Shown here one piece after another: positions 42,781-52,061 of a stretch of DNA of 64,000 bases; within the stretch, counting starts at the first letter, position 1; the number at the start of each line of letters is the position of its first letter. Made by a program: the position numbers and the translations under genes. The DNA comes from Pelagibacteraceae bacterium AG-414-E02 (GTDB taxonomy: Bacteria > Pseudomonadota > Alphaproteobacteria > Pelagibacterales > Pelagibacteraceae), in NCBI GenBank assembly GCA_003214615.1, contig QCLK01000001.1, positions 186,001-250,000 on the forward strand, written 5' to 3'. Under the pieces are notes generated by a model, which was not told the origin of the DNA, searched no databases, and was given only the letters and a program-made list of their open reading frames with translations.

Positions 42781-43326
42781 TTAAATCTGTTTATAAATCT
42801 CTGATCCTTTTGTCATCGCAACAACTCCAGTTCTTGATGCACTAGCCAAACCAAGAGGTTGTAATTTTTTTATTAAATCATCAATCTCTTTTTTTAATGC
42901 AGAAACCTCAAGCACAAATGATTTTTCTGTTTTATCTAGAAGAGTATATTTGTATTTTTTGCATAATTTTTTCGCTTTTTCTAGCTGATTTTTTGAAGAA
43001 ACAACTTTAAGCAATGCCATTTCCCTCATTAAAGTTTTTTTATTACTTGGAAAGTCGGCTACTTTGTGAACAGGAACTAATTTTCCTAATTGCAGTCTAA
43101 TCTGTTGAAGCACCTGAGGTGTGCCTGATGTAGCAATTGTTATTCTAGAAATATTTTTTTTTTTATCTACTTCTGCAACAGCTAGTGAGTCAATATTATA
43201 ACCTCTTCCAGAAAATAGTCCTACTACACGTGCAAGAACTCCTGCTTCATTATCTACCCAAACAACAATAATATGTTGTTCAATTTTTTCTTTTTTTGTT
43301 TCAAAACTATAAGCTGACTTGACCAT
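42781..43326 (-). CDS. ilvH: Acetolactate synthase small subunit
   Basis: ACT domain VDNEAGVLARVVGLFSGRGYNIDSLAVAEVD. Confidence 0.95.
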   Translation of the reverse strand: MVKSAYSFETKKEKIEQHIIVVWVDNEAGVLARVVGLFSGRGYNIDSLAVAEVDKKKNISRITIATSGTPQVLQQIRLQLGKLVPVHKVADFPSNKKTLMREMALLKVVSSKNQLEKAKKLCKKYKYTLLDKTEKSFVLEVSALKKEIDDLIKKLQPLGLASASRTGVVAMTKGSEIYKQI

Positions 43327-43327
43327 G

Positions 43328-45100
43328 CTAAACTAAAACCTTTCCTTCGTCAGAAATTTCTTCTTCGTCTTGCTCGCCCAACAGCATTTGATTGTGTGGT
43401 TTTCCTGAAGGTATCATAGGATAACAATTTTCTGCTTTATCTACAACACAATCAAAAATAACCGGTTTGTTTACTGAAAGCATCTGAGCTATTTTTTCAT
43501 CTAATTCTTCTGGCTTGCGTGCTCTTATACCAACACAACCATATGCTTCGGCTAATTTAACAAAATCTGGTAAAGCAGCAGTATAACTTTCAGAATAATT
43601 TTTATCATGTAATAGTTCTTGCCATTGTCTAACCATTCCCATGTACTCATTATTTAAAATAAATATTTTTATTGGTAGTTTATATTGAGCTGCAGTCGAC
43701 ATTTCTTGCATAGTCATTAAAACTGAAGCTTCTCCAGCAATGTCAATTACTAGCTTGTTTGGATTAGCAACTTGAACTCCAATGGCTGCTGGCAGTCCAT
43801 ATCCCATTGTTCCCAAACCTCCAGATGTCATCCATCTATTAGGTTTATCAAATTTATAGTGTTGTGCTGCCCACATTTGATGCTGTCCTACTTCAGTAGT
43901 TATGAAAGTATCCTGGGCTTTAGTTAACTCATAAAGTCTTTGAACTGCAAATTGTGGTTTGATTACTTCTTTGCTATTTACAAAGTTAAGTGAATTTTTT
44001 TTTCTCCAATTTTCAATTTGACTCCACCACGCAGATATTTTTTGCTTATTTGAATTAGCAAAGTCTGGGTTTTTACTTTTAAAAACCGAAATCAATTTTT
44101 CAAGAACGACCTTAACATCACCAACCAAGGCTATATCAACTTTAATATTTTTATTAATAGAAGATGGATCAATATCAATATGAATTTTTTTTGATCCTGG
44201 AGAAAATTCATCTATTTTACCAGTTATCCTGTCATCAAAACGAGCGCCAATGTTTATCATTAAATCACAATCGTGCATGGCATTATTTGCTTCATACGTG
44301 CCGTGCATACCCAGCATTCCTAAAAATTGTTGATCGTATCCTGGAAAAGCTCCAAGGCCTTGCAAAGTGGATGTTATGGGAAAGCCTGTTAACGAAACTA
44401 ACTCACGAAGTAATTGAGTAGCCTTTGGACCTGAATTTATAACTCCCCCGCCCGTATACAAAATTGGTTTTGAAGATTTTTTAAACAAATCAACGGCCGC
44501 ATCAATACTTTTATCCTGCCCATTAAAAGTAGACTTGCTCTTTTGATTATTTTCTTTTTGAATTTTTGGTTTAACGTATTTTCCTTTTTTAAATTGAATA
44601 TCTTTGGGTATATCAATTAATACGGGACCAGGTCTTCCTGTGGTAGCAACTTCGAAAGCTTTGTGTAAAATTTGAGATAATTTATTAACGTCTTTTACAA
44701 GCCAATTATGTTTAGTGCACGGTCTGGTAATTCCAGTTGTGTCGCATTCTTGAAAAGCATCAGTTCCAATTAGATGTGTTGGTACCTGACCAGTAATACA
44801 AACTATCGGGATAGAATCCATATAAGCATCTGTAAGGGCAGTAACTGTATTAGTTGCTCCAGGTCCCGAGGTAACAAGTATCACTCCAGGTTTTCCCGAT
44901 GATCTTGCATATCCTTCTGCAGCATGTCCTGCGCCTTGTTCGTGGCGAACTAAAATATGTTTTACTTTTTTATGATTTTTTAATTCATCATATATTGGTA
45001 AAACCGCACCACCAGGATAACCAAAAATATGTTTTACACCCTGATCTTCTAGGGCTTGAAATACCATTTCTGCTCCGGTCATTAAATTTGTCATTACCAC
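43328..45100 (-). CDS. ilvB: Acetolactate synthase large subunit
   Basis: GYPGGAVLPIYDEL, VTSGPGATNTVTALTDAYMDSIP, TPP-binding GDxx-like region. Confidence 0.96.
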   Translation of the reverse strand: MVMTNLMTGAEMVFQALEDQGVKHIFGYPGGAVLPIYDELKNHKKVKHILVRHEQGAGHAAEGYARSSGKPGVILVTSGPGATNTVTALTDAYMDSIPIVCITGQVPTHLIGTDAFQECDTTGITRPCTKHNWLVKDVNKLSQILHKAFEVATTGRPGPVLIDIPKDIQFKKGKYVKPKIQKENNQKSKSTFNGQDKSIDAAVDLFKKSSKPILYTGGGVINSGPKATQLLRELVSLTGFPITSTLQGLGAFPGYDQQFLGMLGMHGTYEANNAMHDCDLMINIGARFDDRITGKIDEFSPGSKKIHIDIDPSSINKNIKVDIALVGDVKVVLEKLISVFKSKNPDFANSNKQKISAWWSQIENWRKKNSLNFVNSKEVIKPQFAVQRLYELTKAQDTFITTEVGQHQMWAAQHYKFDKPNRWMTSGGLGTMGYGLPAAIGVQVANPNKLVIDIAGEASVLMTMQEMSTAAQYKLPIKIFILNNEYMGMVRQWQELLHDKNYSESYTAALPDFVKLAEAYGCVGIRARKPEELDEKIAQMLSVNKPVIFDCVVDKAENCYPMIPSGKPHNQMLLGEQDEEEISDEGKVLV

Positions 45101-45132
45101 TAATCTATCGGAGTTTAGATTATGGTCAAGTT

Positions 45133-46056
45133 TTAGAAGATTTTATTTTTGGCTTTTTTAAATAAATCGTTTAAATCGGATAAATAAATAGTCTCCCAAG
45201 TTTTCATATGTCCTCTCGACCACGTAAATTGTCTTTTGGCATATTGTCTTGTTTTTTGTTTAATTAGCTCCTTTGTCTCAATTAGCGTTATTGTACCCAA
45301 TAAATAATCTCTAATTTCTTTAATTCCTATTACTTTATTAGCAGACAGTTCTCTATTAACTTTTAATTTATAAAATTTCTTCACTTCATCAATAGCTCCT
45401 TCATTAAACATTTTTTCTACCCTTTTCTCTATTTTTTTATGCAGCACATTTTTAGGAATATTAACAAAAAATTTTTTAAAAATATTGTTATTAAAATTGA
45501 CTTTAGTTTTTTTCTTAAACGTAAATAAAGATTTATTTGTAAACTTTTTTACTTCATAAGCTCTCATAGATCTTTGTGTATCTGTAGGTGATACAAATTT
45601 CTTTGATAAAGGATCAATTTTAACTAATTTGATAAAAAATTTTTTTTGTCCTATTTGCTTATGTAACCTTCTAATTTGTCTTCTTAGATTGTTTGGAATA
45701 TCTGGTATTTTTACTAACCCTTCAGTTAATGCTTTAAAATATAACCCAGTCCCCCCTACAACAATAGGTGTTTTTCCTTTTTTCCATATTTCTTTAATTT
45801 TTTTTATTACTATTTTTAACCAATGACCTGTAGAAAAATTTTTTTTAACAGAAACAAAGCCATATAAATGATGTTTTATAATATTTGTATCTTGTAAATT
45901 TGGTTTGGAAGTTAAAATAGAAATTTCTTTATAAATTTGCATACTATCTGCATTTATAATTTCCCCTTTTATAAGCGACGCTAATTTAATTGCTATTTCT
46001 GATTTACCAGATGCTGTGGGACCGGCTAGTAAAATTACTTTTTTTTTTCGCTCCAT
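45133..46056 (-). CDS. miaA: tRNA dimethylallyltransferase MiaA
   Basis: LLAGPTASGKSEIAIKLA, INADSMQIYKEI, RQYAKRQFTWSRG. Confidence 0.95.
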   Translation of the reverse strand: MERKKKVILLAGPTASGKSEIAIKLASLIKGEIINADSMQIYKEISILTSKPNLQDTNIIKHHLYGFVSVKKNFSTGHWLKIVIKKIKEIWKKGKTPIVVGGTGLYFKALTEGLVKIPDIPNNLRRQIRRLHKQIGQKKFFIKLVKIDPLSKKFVSPTDTQRSMRAYEVKKFTNKSLFTFKKKTKVNFNNNIFKKFFVNIPKNVLHKKIEKRVEKMFNEGAIDEVKKFYKLKVNRELSANKVIGIKEIRDYLLGTITLIETKELIKQKTRQYAKRQFTWSRGHMKTWETIYLSDLNDLFKKAKNKIF

Positions 46057-46077
46057 TTGAAGCCTATAATGTAAAAT

Positions 46078-47502
46078 TTATTTTAGTTTTACAGTTATAT
46101 AAGATCTCTGGTTGCTTGAATTGTAAATTGCTAAGTAAAGAGTTTTTACATCTTGATCGATAATTTCTTTGATCAAACTAGAAAATTGTTTGGAATTTGT
46201 AACTTTTTTCTTTTGAATCTCAACAATAACATCATTGACTGACACAAACTTTAGGGAACTTCCCTCTAATATTTCCATAACTACAACTCCAGTAGTATTT
46301 TTCGGTAATTTACGTTCTGAAATATCATCTTTATTTAAATCTCTTATAGAAATTTTTAATTTTTCTATTTTTGTATATTTGCTTTTATCTTCTTGAGGTT
46401 TATTTTCCGCTTTAAATTCTTTAGAAGATTCTAACCTTCCTAGTATTACTTTTTTTGAAATTAATTTTTTGTTTCTCCAAATTTTGAGTACAACTCTTTT
46501 TCCAACTTCCGTTTGTGCAACTAATTTTGGAAGTGTTCTCATGGTATCAACAATTTTTCCATCGAACTCTAAAATAATATCCCCTGCTTTTATCCCAGCT
46601 TTATCAGCTGGACTTTTTTCTGAAACACTTGCAACTAAAGCCCCGCTGGGTTTTTCTAATTCCTCTACATCGGCAATTTCTTTTGTAACTTCTTGAATTC
46701 TTACGCCTAACCAACCTCTTTTAGTTTCTCCATATTTAATAAGCTGCGCGATAACTTTAGAAGCGGGATTAGATGGAATTGCAAAACCTATTCCGATTGA
46801 GCCTGACGCTCCAGGCGCAATGATTGCTGTGTTGATTCCTATTACATTTCCATCTAAATCAAAAAGAGGTCCACCAGAATTTCCTTGATTGATTGATGCA
46901 TCTGTTTGGATAAAATCGTCATATCTAGTCAAACCTATATCTCTATTTCTTGAAGAAATTATTCCTGAAGTTACTGTTCCTCCGAAACCAAAAGGGTTTC
47001 CAATAGCAATAACCCAATCTCCAACACGAGCTTTGTCTGAGTCTCCAAAATTAACAGGCGTAAATTTTTCATCAGATTCTATTTTTAAAACTGCTAAATC
47101 CATATATGGATCTGTACCAATTACTTTTGCTTCATATTCTTTTGAGCCATTAACGCTAACAATAATGTCTTCGGCTCCTTGTATAACATGATTGTTTGTA
47201 ACTATCGTTCCTTCTTTATCTATAATAAAACCAGAACCGAGAGCGGTCGCTTTTCTCTCAGTAGGTCTATTAAAATCTTTAAACATATCTTCAAATGGGG
47301 AGCCTGGAGGAAATTGAAAAGGAAAAGGGTTAGAGGTTGTCTTTATTGTTTGAGTACTTGATATATTTACAACTGAAGGCATAAGTTTTTCTGCCAAATC
47401 AGCAAATGAACTCGGTATATTTTTGCTATGTGCTAATGAAATTGGAAAAATAATAAAAAGAAAAATTAGACTTAAATTAATAGCTTTTTTATAGATTCGC
47501 AT
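46078..47502 (-). CDS. Do-like (DegP/HtrA) periplasmic serine protease with PDZ domains
   Basis: ALGSGFIIDKEGTIVTNNHVI, DASINQGNSGGPLFD, PDZ PADKAGIKAGDIIL. Confidence 0.94.
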   Translation of the reverse strand: MRIYKKAINLSLIFLFIIFPISLAHSKNIPSSFADLAEKLMPSVVNISSTQTIKTTSNPFPFQFPPGSPFEDMFKDFNRPTERKATALGSGFIIDKEGTIVTNNHVIQGAEDIIVSVNGSKEYEAKVIGTDPYMDLAVLKIESDEKFTPVNFGDSDKARVGDWVIAIGNPFGFGGTVTSGIISSRNRDIGLTRYDDFIQTDASINQGNSGGPLFDLDGNVIGINTAIIAPGASGSIGIGFAIPSNPASKVIAQLIKYGETKRGWLGVRIQEVTKEIADVEELEKPSGALVASVSEKSPADKAGIKAGDIILEFDGKIVDTMRTLPKLVAQTEVGKRVVLKIWRNKKLISKKVILGRLESSKEFKAENKPQEDKSKYTKIEKLKISIRDLNKDDISERKLPKNTTGVVVMEILEGSSLKFVSVNDVIVEIQKKKVTNSKQFSSLIKEIIDQDVKTLYLAIYNSSNQRSYITVKLK

Positions 47503-47507
47503 TAATT

Positions 47508-47693
47508 CTACCTCTTAAAATACCAAATAATTACAAAACCAACGACAGCAAATAATAGTCCGCTTATTCTAAGCTGGCTCGTTTGCATTTTTTCAATATT
47601 TTTCAACATATTTTTCATTTTTGATGGAAATATGGCATATAACATGCCTTCAATAAAAAATAAGAGGCCTATCGCAATGATGAGCTCTTTCAT
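47508..47693 (-). CDS. DUF2065 family small membrane protein
   Basis: 61 aa, GLLFFIEGMLYAIFP...QLRISGLLFAVVGFVIIW; between degP-like gene and hflC. Confidence 0.75.
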   Translation of the reverse strand: MKELIIAIGLLFFIEGMLYAIFPSKMKNMLKNIEKMQTSQLRISGLLFAVVGFVIIWYFKR

Positions 47694-47701
47694 TAAATTA
47701 A

Positions 47702-48574
47702 TTATTGTTTTTTAATGACTCCTGTGTCACCAAAAAACTTAAAGAAATCACTGTCTGGAGATAATATTAAAGATGTGTCTCCTCCAATTAATGCTTTTTC
47801 GTAAGCTATCATTGCCCTATAAAAAGCAAAAAATTCTGGATCTCTGCCAAACGCATTTGCAAATATTCTGTTTCTTTGACCGTCGCCCTCACCTTTCATA
47901 ATCTCTGATTGTTTTTTAGCATTTGCTAAAATTACTGTTACTTCTTTATCTGCAGTTGATGTGATAGTAACTGCCATCTCAGCACCCTTAGCTCTAAATT
48001 CTTTAGCTTCTCTTTGTCTTTCTGTTTGCATTCTCTTATATATAGCTTCGCTATTTGCTTGAGGAAGATCTGCTCTTTTAATTCTTACGTCAATGATTTC
48101 TATACCAAAATTTTGTGCCTCGGTATTAACATCGGTCTGAATAATATCCATTTGTTTTGCTCTATCTTCAGATAATAATGTTGCTAAACTTTGTTTACCT
48201 AAAACACTTCTCAATCTTGAATTAATGATGGTTGCCAATCTTGATCTTGCTACTCTTTCATCGCCTACAGAAATATAAAATTTTAATGGGTCTACAATTT
48301 TAAATCTAGCATAGGCATCAACGATTAATCTTTTTTGATCTGAAGCGATAACTTCTTCTGGCGCAGGGTCTAAACTTAGTATTCTACGATCTATATATTC
48401 GACATTTTGAATAAAAGGAATTTTAACGTAAAGACCAGGTTGTGAAATTATTCTTTTTGGGTCACCAAATTGCAATACGATAGCTTGATTAATCTCTTTT
48501 ACTGTAAAAAGTGATAAAAAAATCCCAAAACCTACAACGGCTAAAACAGGAAGTAAAAATCTATTTATTTTCAT
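47702..48574 (-). CDS. hflC: HflC (SPFH protease modulator)
   Basis: NQAIVLQFGDPKRIISQPGLYVKIPFIQNVEYIDRRILS. Confidence 0.94.
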   Translation of the reverse strand: MKINRFLLPVLAVVGFGIFLSLFTVKEINQAIVLQFGDPKRIISQPGLYVKIPFIQNVEYIDRRILSLDPAPEEVIASDQKRLIVDAYARFKIVDPLKFYISVGDERVARSRLATIINSRLRSVLGKQSLATLLSEDRAKQMDIIQTDVNTEAQNFGIEIIDVRIKRADLPQANSEAIYKRMQTERQREAKEFRAKGAEMAVTITSTADKEVTVILANAKKQSEIMKGEGDGQRNRIFANAFGRDPEFFAFYRAMIAYEKALIGGDTSLILSPDSDFFKFFGDTGVIKKQ

Positions 48575-49674
48575 TGTGTACTAGATCCTTTTTTTTTCTT
48601 TGATAGTTCAGGTAAAGGTAAATAAGGAACTACCCCACCAGCTTTTCTATCAATTATCACTTTATCTATATCAGCTAAAACTTTTTCCATTGTTTCAAGA
48701 TACATTCTTTCTTGTGTAACTTGTTTAGCTTTAGCATATTCGTTATATATAGCTAAAAATCTGCTTGCTTCTCCTTCGGCTGCAGCAACTACCTGTTTTT
48801 TATAAGCTTCAGCTTCTTGTAATATTTTTTGTGCATCTCCTCGTGCTCTCGGTATTACATCATTAGCATAAGCTTCAGCCTCATTCTTAGAACGCACCAT
48901 GTCTGCTCTTGCAGCTTGAACATCTCTAAAAGCATCAATTACCTGATCAGGTGGGTCAGCTTTTTGAGTTTGTACTTGTGTAATTTGAATTCCGGATTCG
49001 TATTCATCCAAAAGACTTTGAATAATATCTTGAACTTCTATTTCAATTTGAGATCTCTGTTCTGTTAATATCGGTTGAAGATTACTTTTTGCTATTACTT
49101 CTCTCATGGCTGTCTCAGCAGCTGCTTTAACTGTTTCAACAGGACTTTGTATTTTAAATAAAAATTTTCCTGCATCTTTTATTAGCCAAAAAACTGAAAA
49201 GTCAACATTTACAATATTTTCATCTCCAGTTAACATCAAGCTTTCTTCCGATACATCATCAACTCCTGAAGTTCTTCCAGAGTCACTTGCTGATCTAAAT
49301 CCTATATCAATTCTATTAACTTTTGTTACTTTTGGTGTTAGAACAGATTCTACAGGATATGGAATATGATAATTTAATCCAGGTTGAGTAGTTGAAACAA
49401 ATTTTCCAAATCTTAAAACGACACCCTGTTCATCTGGTAATACTCTATATAACCCGCTAAAAGCCCAAACAACAATTAATAAAATAAGTCCAAAAATAAT
49501 TGGTTTGCTTCCTCCAGATTTTCCACCTGGAATTAATTTATTAATTAATTTTTGAATTTTTTCTATTACCTCATCTATATTAGGAGGTCTTTGTCTTCCA
49601 CGCCCGGAACCATTGCCGCCACCCGGGGGAGATCCCCATGGACTTCCGCCTTTAAAATCATTACCATTAGACAT
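48571..49674 (-). CDS. hflK: HflK (SPFH protease modulator)
   Basis: Gly-rich N-terminus, LPDEQGVVLRFGKFVSTTQPGLNYHIPYPVESV. Confidence 0.94.
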   Translation of the reverse strand: MSNGNDFKGGSPWGSPPGGGNGSGRGRQRPPNIDEVIEKIQKLINKLIPGGKSGGSKPIIFGLILLIVVWAFSGLYRVLPDEQGVVLRFGKFVSTTQPGLNYHIPYPVESVLTPKVTKVNRIDIGFRSASDSGRTSGVDDVSEESLMLTGDENIVNVDFSVFWLIKDAGKFLFKIQSPVETVKAAAETAMREVIAKSNLQPILTEQRSQIEIEVQDIIQSLLDEYESGIQITQVQTQKADPPDQVIDAFRDVQAARADMVRSKNEAEAYANDVIPRARGDAQKILQEAEAYKKQVVAAAEGEASRFLAIYNEYAKAKQVTQERMYLETMEKVLADIDKVIIDRKAGGVVPYLPLPELSKKKKGSSTQ

Positions 49675-49724
49675 GACACTCTATATAATGACTTTATTAA
49701 CAAAAACAAGGTAAGATACCCCTT

Positions 49725-50552
49725 ATGGACAAAAAGACCGTGGGTTTAAGCGATACTTTTAAAGGAAAAACGTCTCCAAAAAGCTTCATAAAAAATCCTA
49801 TTAAAGGCACAAGATTTACCATCGCTATATCTAGCGCTAAAGGAGGTGTTGGCAAATCCACTTTTGCCATGAATTTCGCCCTAGCTTTAAAATTAGCAGG
49901 CTCCAAAGTAGGAATTCTTGATGCAGACATATACGGACCTTCATTACCAAAAATGATGTCTATAAATGAAAAACCAAAAAGTGCTGATGGAAAAAGTTTG
50001 GAAACTATAAATCAATATGGTGTTCAATGTATGTCTATAGGATTTCTAGTAGATGAAGAGACTCCAATGATTTGGAGGGGACCTATGGTAACAAGTGCAA
50101 TTAAAACTTTTACACAAAAGGTATTATGGAACGATTTAGATTTTATAATAGTGGATATGCCTCCAGGAACAGGAGATACACAACTAACTTTTTCACAAGA
50201 AATAAAACTCGACGGTGTAATAATTGTATCTACTCCTCAAGAAATTGCCTTAATTGATGTTAAAAGAGGAATTAGAATGTTTGATAAACTAAAAGTTCCA
50301 ATACTTGGCCTCGTGGATAATATGAGTTCTTTTCAAGGTGGTGATGGAAAAAACTATAATATTTTCGGTGAAGGAGGTGTAGAAAAAGTTGCTAATGATT
50401 ATAAAAAAGAATTTCTCGGAAAAATACCAATTAGTATTGATTTAAGAAAAGCAGCAGATAGTGGAAAACCTCTTATTGAAAAAAATCCTGAGCATGAAAT
50501 TTCAAAAATTTTTATTGAAATAGCAAAAAAAATTAAAGTATCTTTTCCTTAA
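49725..50552 (+). CDS. Mrp/ApbC Fe-S cluster carrier P-loop ATPase
   Basis: [48 protein letters not shown]. Confidence 0.93.
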   Translation: MDKKTVGLSDTFKGKTSPKSFIKNPIKGTRFTIAISSAKGGVGKSTFAMNFALALKLAGSKVGILDADIYGPSLPKMMSINEKPKSADGKSLETINQYGVQCMSIGFLVDEETPMIWRGPMVTSAIKTFTQKVLWNDLDFIIVDMPPGTGDTQLTFSQEIKLDGVIIVSTPQEIALIDVKRGIRMFDKLKVPILGLVDNMSSFQGGDGKNYNIFGEGGVEKVANDYKKEFLGKIPISIDLRKAADSGKPLIEKNPEHEISKIFIEIAKKIKVSFP

Positions 50553-51528
50553 ACCCAAAAGATTCCATTAATTCATTCCATTCTCTTTTAGATAGTTTAG
50601 AATCATCAAAATCACATTTTTGACCTTTAAGCATTTTTTGAATAACTGTTTTACTTTTAGCAGATATTTCCATACCTCCGACTCTATAGTCCATAAACGC
50701 TTCAAATGCGATGGGCGTCCATTTTTTTAAAGTATTAATCATTACATCTGCATATGCTCTTATCTCATATTGGGCATGGCTGTCGGCTCTTAAAGACAAA
50801 AAATTTAGTAAATTAAGTAAGTCTGTTTTCCAATACCACTGAGTATATGTATTTAAAGTTAAATTCATTCTAGCTAGTTCTCTAGCCAAACCCTTGTTAC
50901 TTTCATTTATTGTACTGCCATCATATCTTTCGTTTAACATTAATTCATAATTAGCATAAGTTTGTTCAGCGTCTTTTTTTAAAATGTTTAAAATATTATC
51001 TGCCTGTTTCCCGTTAATTAAATCTCCTCTTCCTTGTCTATTACTTTTTGATTGTGCTGCAAGATTCTCTTTGGATGGTAAATAAAATTCTCTATCTAAA
51101 ATTGAATATCTTGCAGAATATTCATTAACATTGGCTGTTCTGTGTCTAATCCATTGCCTTGCTACAAAAATTGGTAATTTCACATGATACTTTATTTCAC
51201 ACATTTCAAAAGGAGTGCTGTGTCTATGTCTCATTAAATATTTTATTAAGCCACTGTCAGTTGAAACTTTTTTAGTACCTTTTCCGTAAGAAACTCTAGC
51301 TGCTTGTACTATTGAACTATCATCACCCATATAGTCGACAACTCTGACAAAACCATGATCGAGAACAGGAAGTGCTTCGTAAAGAATTTTTTCTAATTCT
51401 AATGATGTAACTCTTTTTGTAGTATTTCTTTGATTTTGTTGATCTAATATTTCTTTTTTTTGCTGTTCTGATAGTGGCATTTGTAAAAAATTAATTGAAT
51501 CTTTCAAATAAAGTTTTATATTATTCAT
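50533..51528 (-). CDS. thyX: Flavin-dependent thymidylate synthase ThyX
   Basis: [43 protein letters not shown]; start placed at MNNIKLY because the listed extension to 51609 runs into the tmRNA acceptor piece. Confidence 0.92.
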   Translation of the reverse strand: MNNIKLYLKDSINFLQMPLSEQQKKEILDQQNQRNTTKRVTSLELEKILYEALPVLDHGFVRVVDYMGDDSSIVQAARVSYGKGTKKVSTDSGLIKYLMRHRHSTPFEMCEIKYHVKLPIFVARQWIRHRTANVNEYSARYSILDREFYLPSKENLAAQSKSNRQGRGDLINGKQADNILNILKKDAEQTYANYELMLNERYDGSTINESNKGLARELARMNLTLNTYTQWYWKTDLLNLLNFLSLRADSHAQYEIRAYADVMINTLKKWTPIAFEAFMDYRVGGMEISAKSKTVIQKMLKGQKCDFDDSKLSKREWNELMESFGFKEKIL

Positions 51529-51534
51529 GTTGGA

Positions 51535-51783
51535 TTTCCAACTACGACGATAAACGAATTTCGTAATAAACATTGCGGACGTGGGGGCAGTACCCACCAC
51601 CTCCACCATTTACAACTTATGGGGGTGAACCAGAATCGACGAGTGTCTAAAGGCTATTCTTTCGTTCGGGATTGTACCGTCGTTATCGGGCTAAATTATA
51701 ATTGCAAATGATAAATTTGCTCTCGCTGCTTAAATTTATTTAAGAAAGCGCGGTCTGGGGCACCGGGCAACAGAACGCCCCTT
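51535..51783 (+). ncRNA. ssrA: Two-piece, circularly permuted tmRNA (ssrA): acceptor piece ends CCA at 51608, 12 nt spacer, coding piece from 51621; outer ends approximate
   Basis: GGGGGTG (51621-51627) pairs with CACCTCC preceding ACCA (51598-51608); T-arm GTGGG-GGCAGTA-CCCAC; GAACCAGAATCGACGAGTGTC; tag ORF GCAAATGATAAATTTGCTCTCGCTGCTTAA; 3' structure GGGGC...GCCCC. Confidence 0.9.
51704..51733 (+). other. tmRNA proteolysis-tag reading frame ANDKFALAA*
   Basis: GCA AAT GAT AAA TTT GCT CTC GCT GCT TAA inside the coding piece; LAA end as in ssrA degrons; GCAAAT/ATTTGC hairpin around it. Confidence 0.85.
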
Positions 51784-51810
51784 ACTACTTTCAACTAAGA
51801 ATTATTTTTT
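51766..51810 (+). repeat. tmRNA 3'-end repeat, copy A (native)
   Basis: GGCAACAGAACGCCCCTTACTACTTTCAACTAAGAATTATTTTTT; 43/45 identical to copy B. Confidence 0.9.
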
Positions 51811-51966
51811 TTGACAATCTTTATCCCAATCCCAAGCGCAAGAAGTGTAATGCCAAATTGCCTTTGCATCTCTCCCAACGCCGGTTGCTGTTCCTTTAAC
51901 TGTATTACATGCATTTAAAAAAATTAATACAAGTAAACTTGATACAAATATTGTTTTTCGAATCAC
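51802..51966 (-). CDS. Entericidin A/B-like small lipoprotein (GTG start), absent from ORF track
   Basis: VIRKTIFVSSLLVLIFLNACNTVKGTATGVGRDAKAIWHYTSCAWDWDKDCQKK*: lipobox LNAC, CNTVKG...G(V)GRDAKAI as in entericidin-like proteins; 54 aa. Confidence 0.75.
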   Translation of the reverse strand: MIRKTIFVSSLLVLIFLNACNTVKGTATGVGRDAKAIWHYTSCAWDWDKDCQKK

Positions 51967-52016
51967 TAACTCATAATATCACAGACCAAGTAATAGAAGA
52001 AAGGTATGGGACACCT

Positions 52017-52061
52017 GGCAACAGAACGCCCCTTGCTACTTTCAATTAAGAATTATTTTTT
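52017..52061 (+). repeat. tmRNA 3'-end repeat, copy B
   Basis: GGCAACAGAACGCCCCTTGCTACTTTCAATTAAGAATTATTTTTT, two mismatches to copy A. Confidence 0.9.

Noticed and set aside
46469-47361. Plus-strand ORFs opposite the Do-like protease
   Set aside because: Antisense to a gene with intact catalytic and PDZ motifs.
51529-51609. N-terminal extension [27 protein letters not shown] of the listed ThyX ORF
   Set aside because: It is the reverse complement of the tmRNA acceptor piece; the real start is most likely MNNIKLY (51528) or later.
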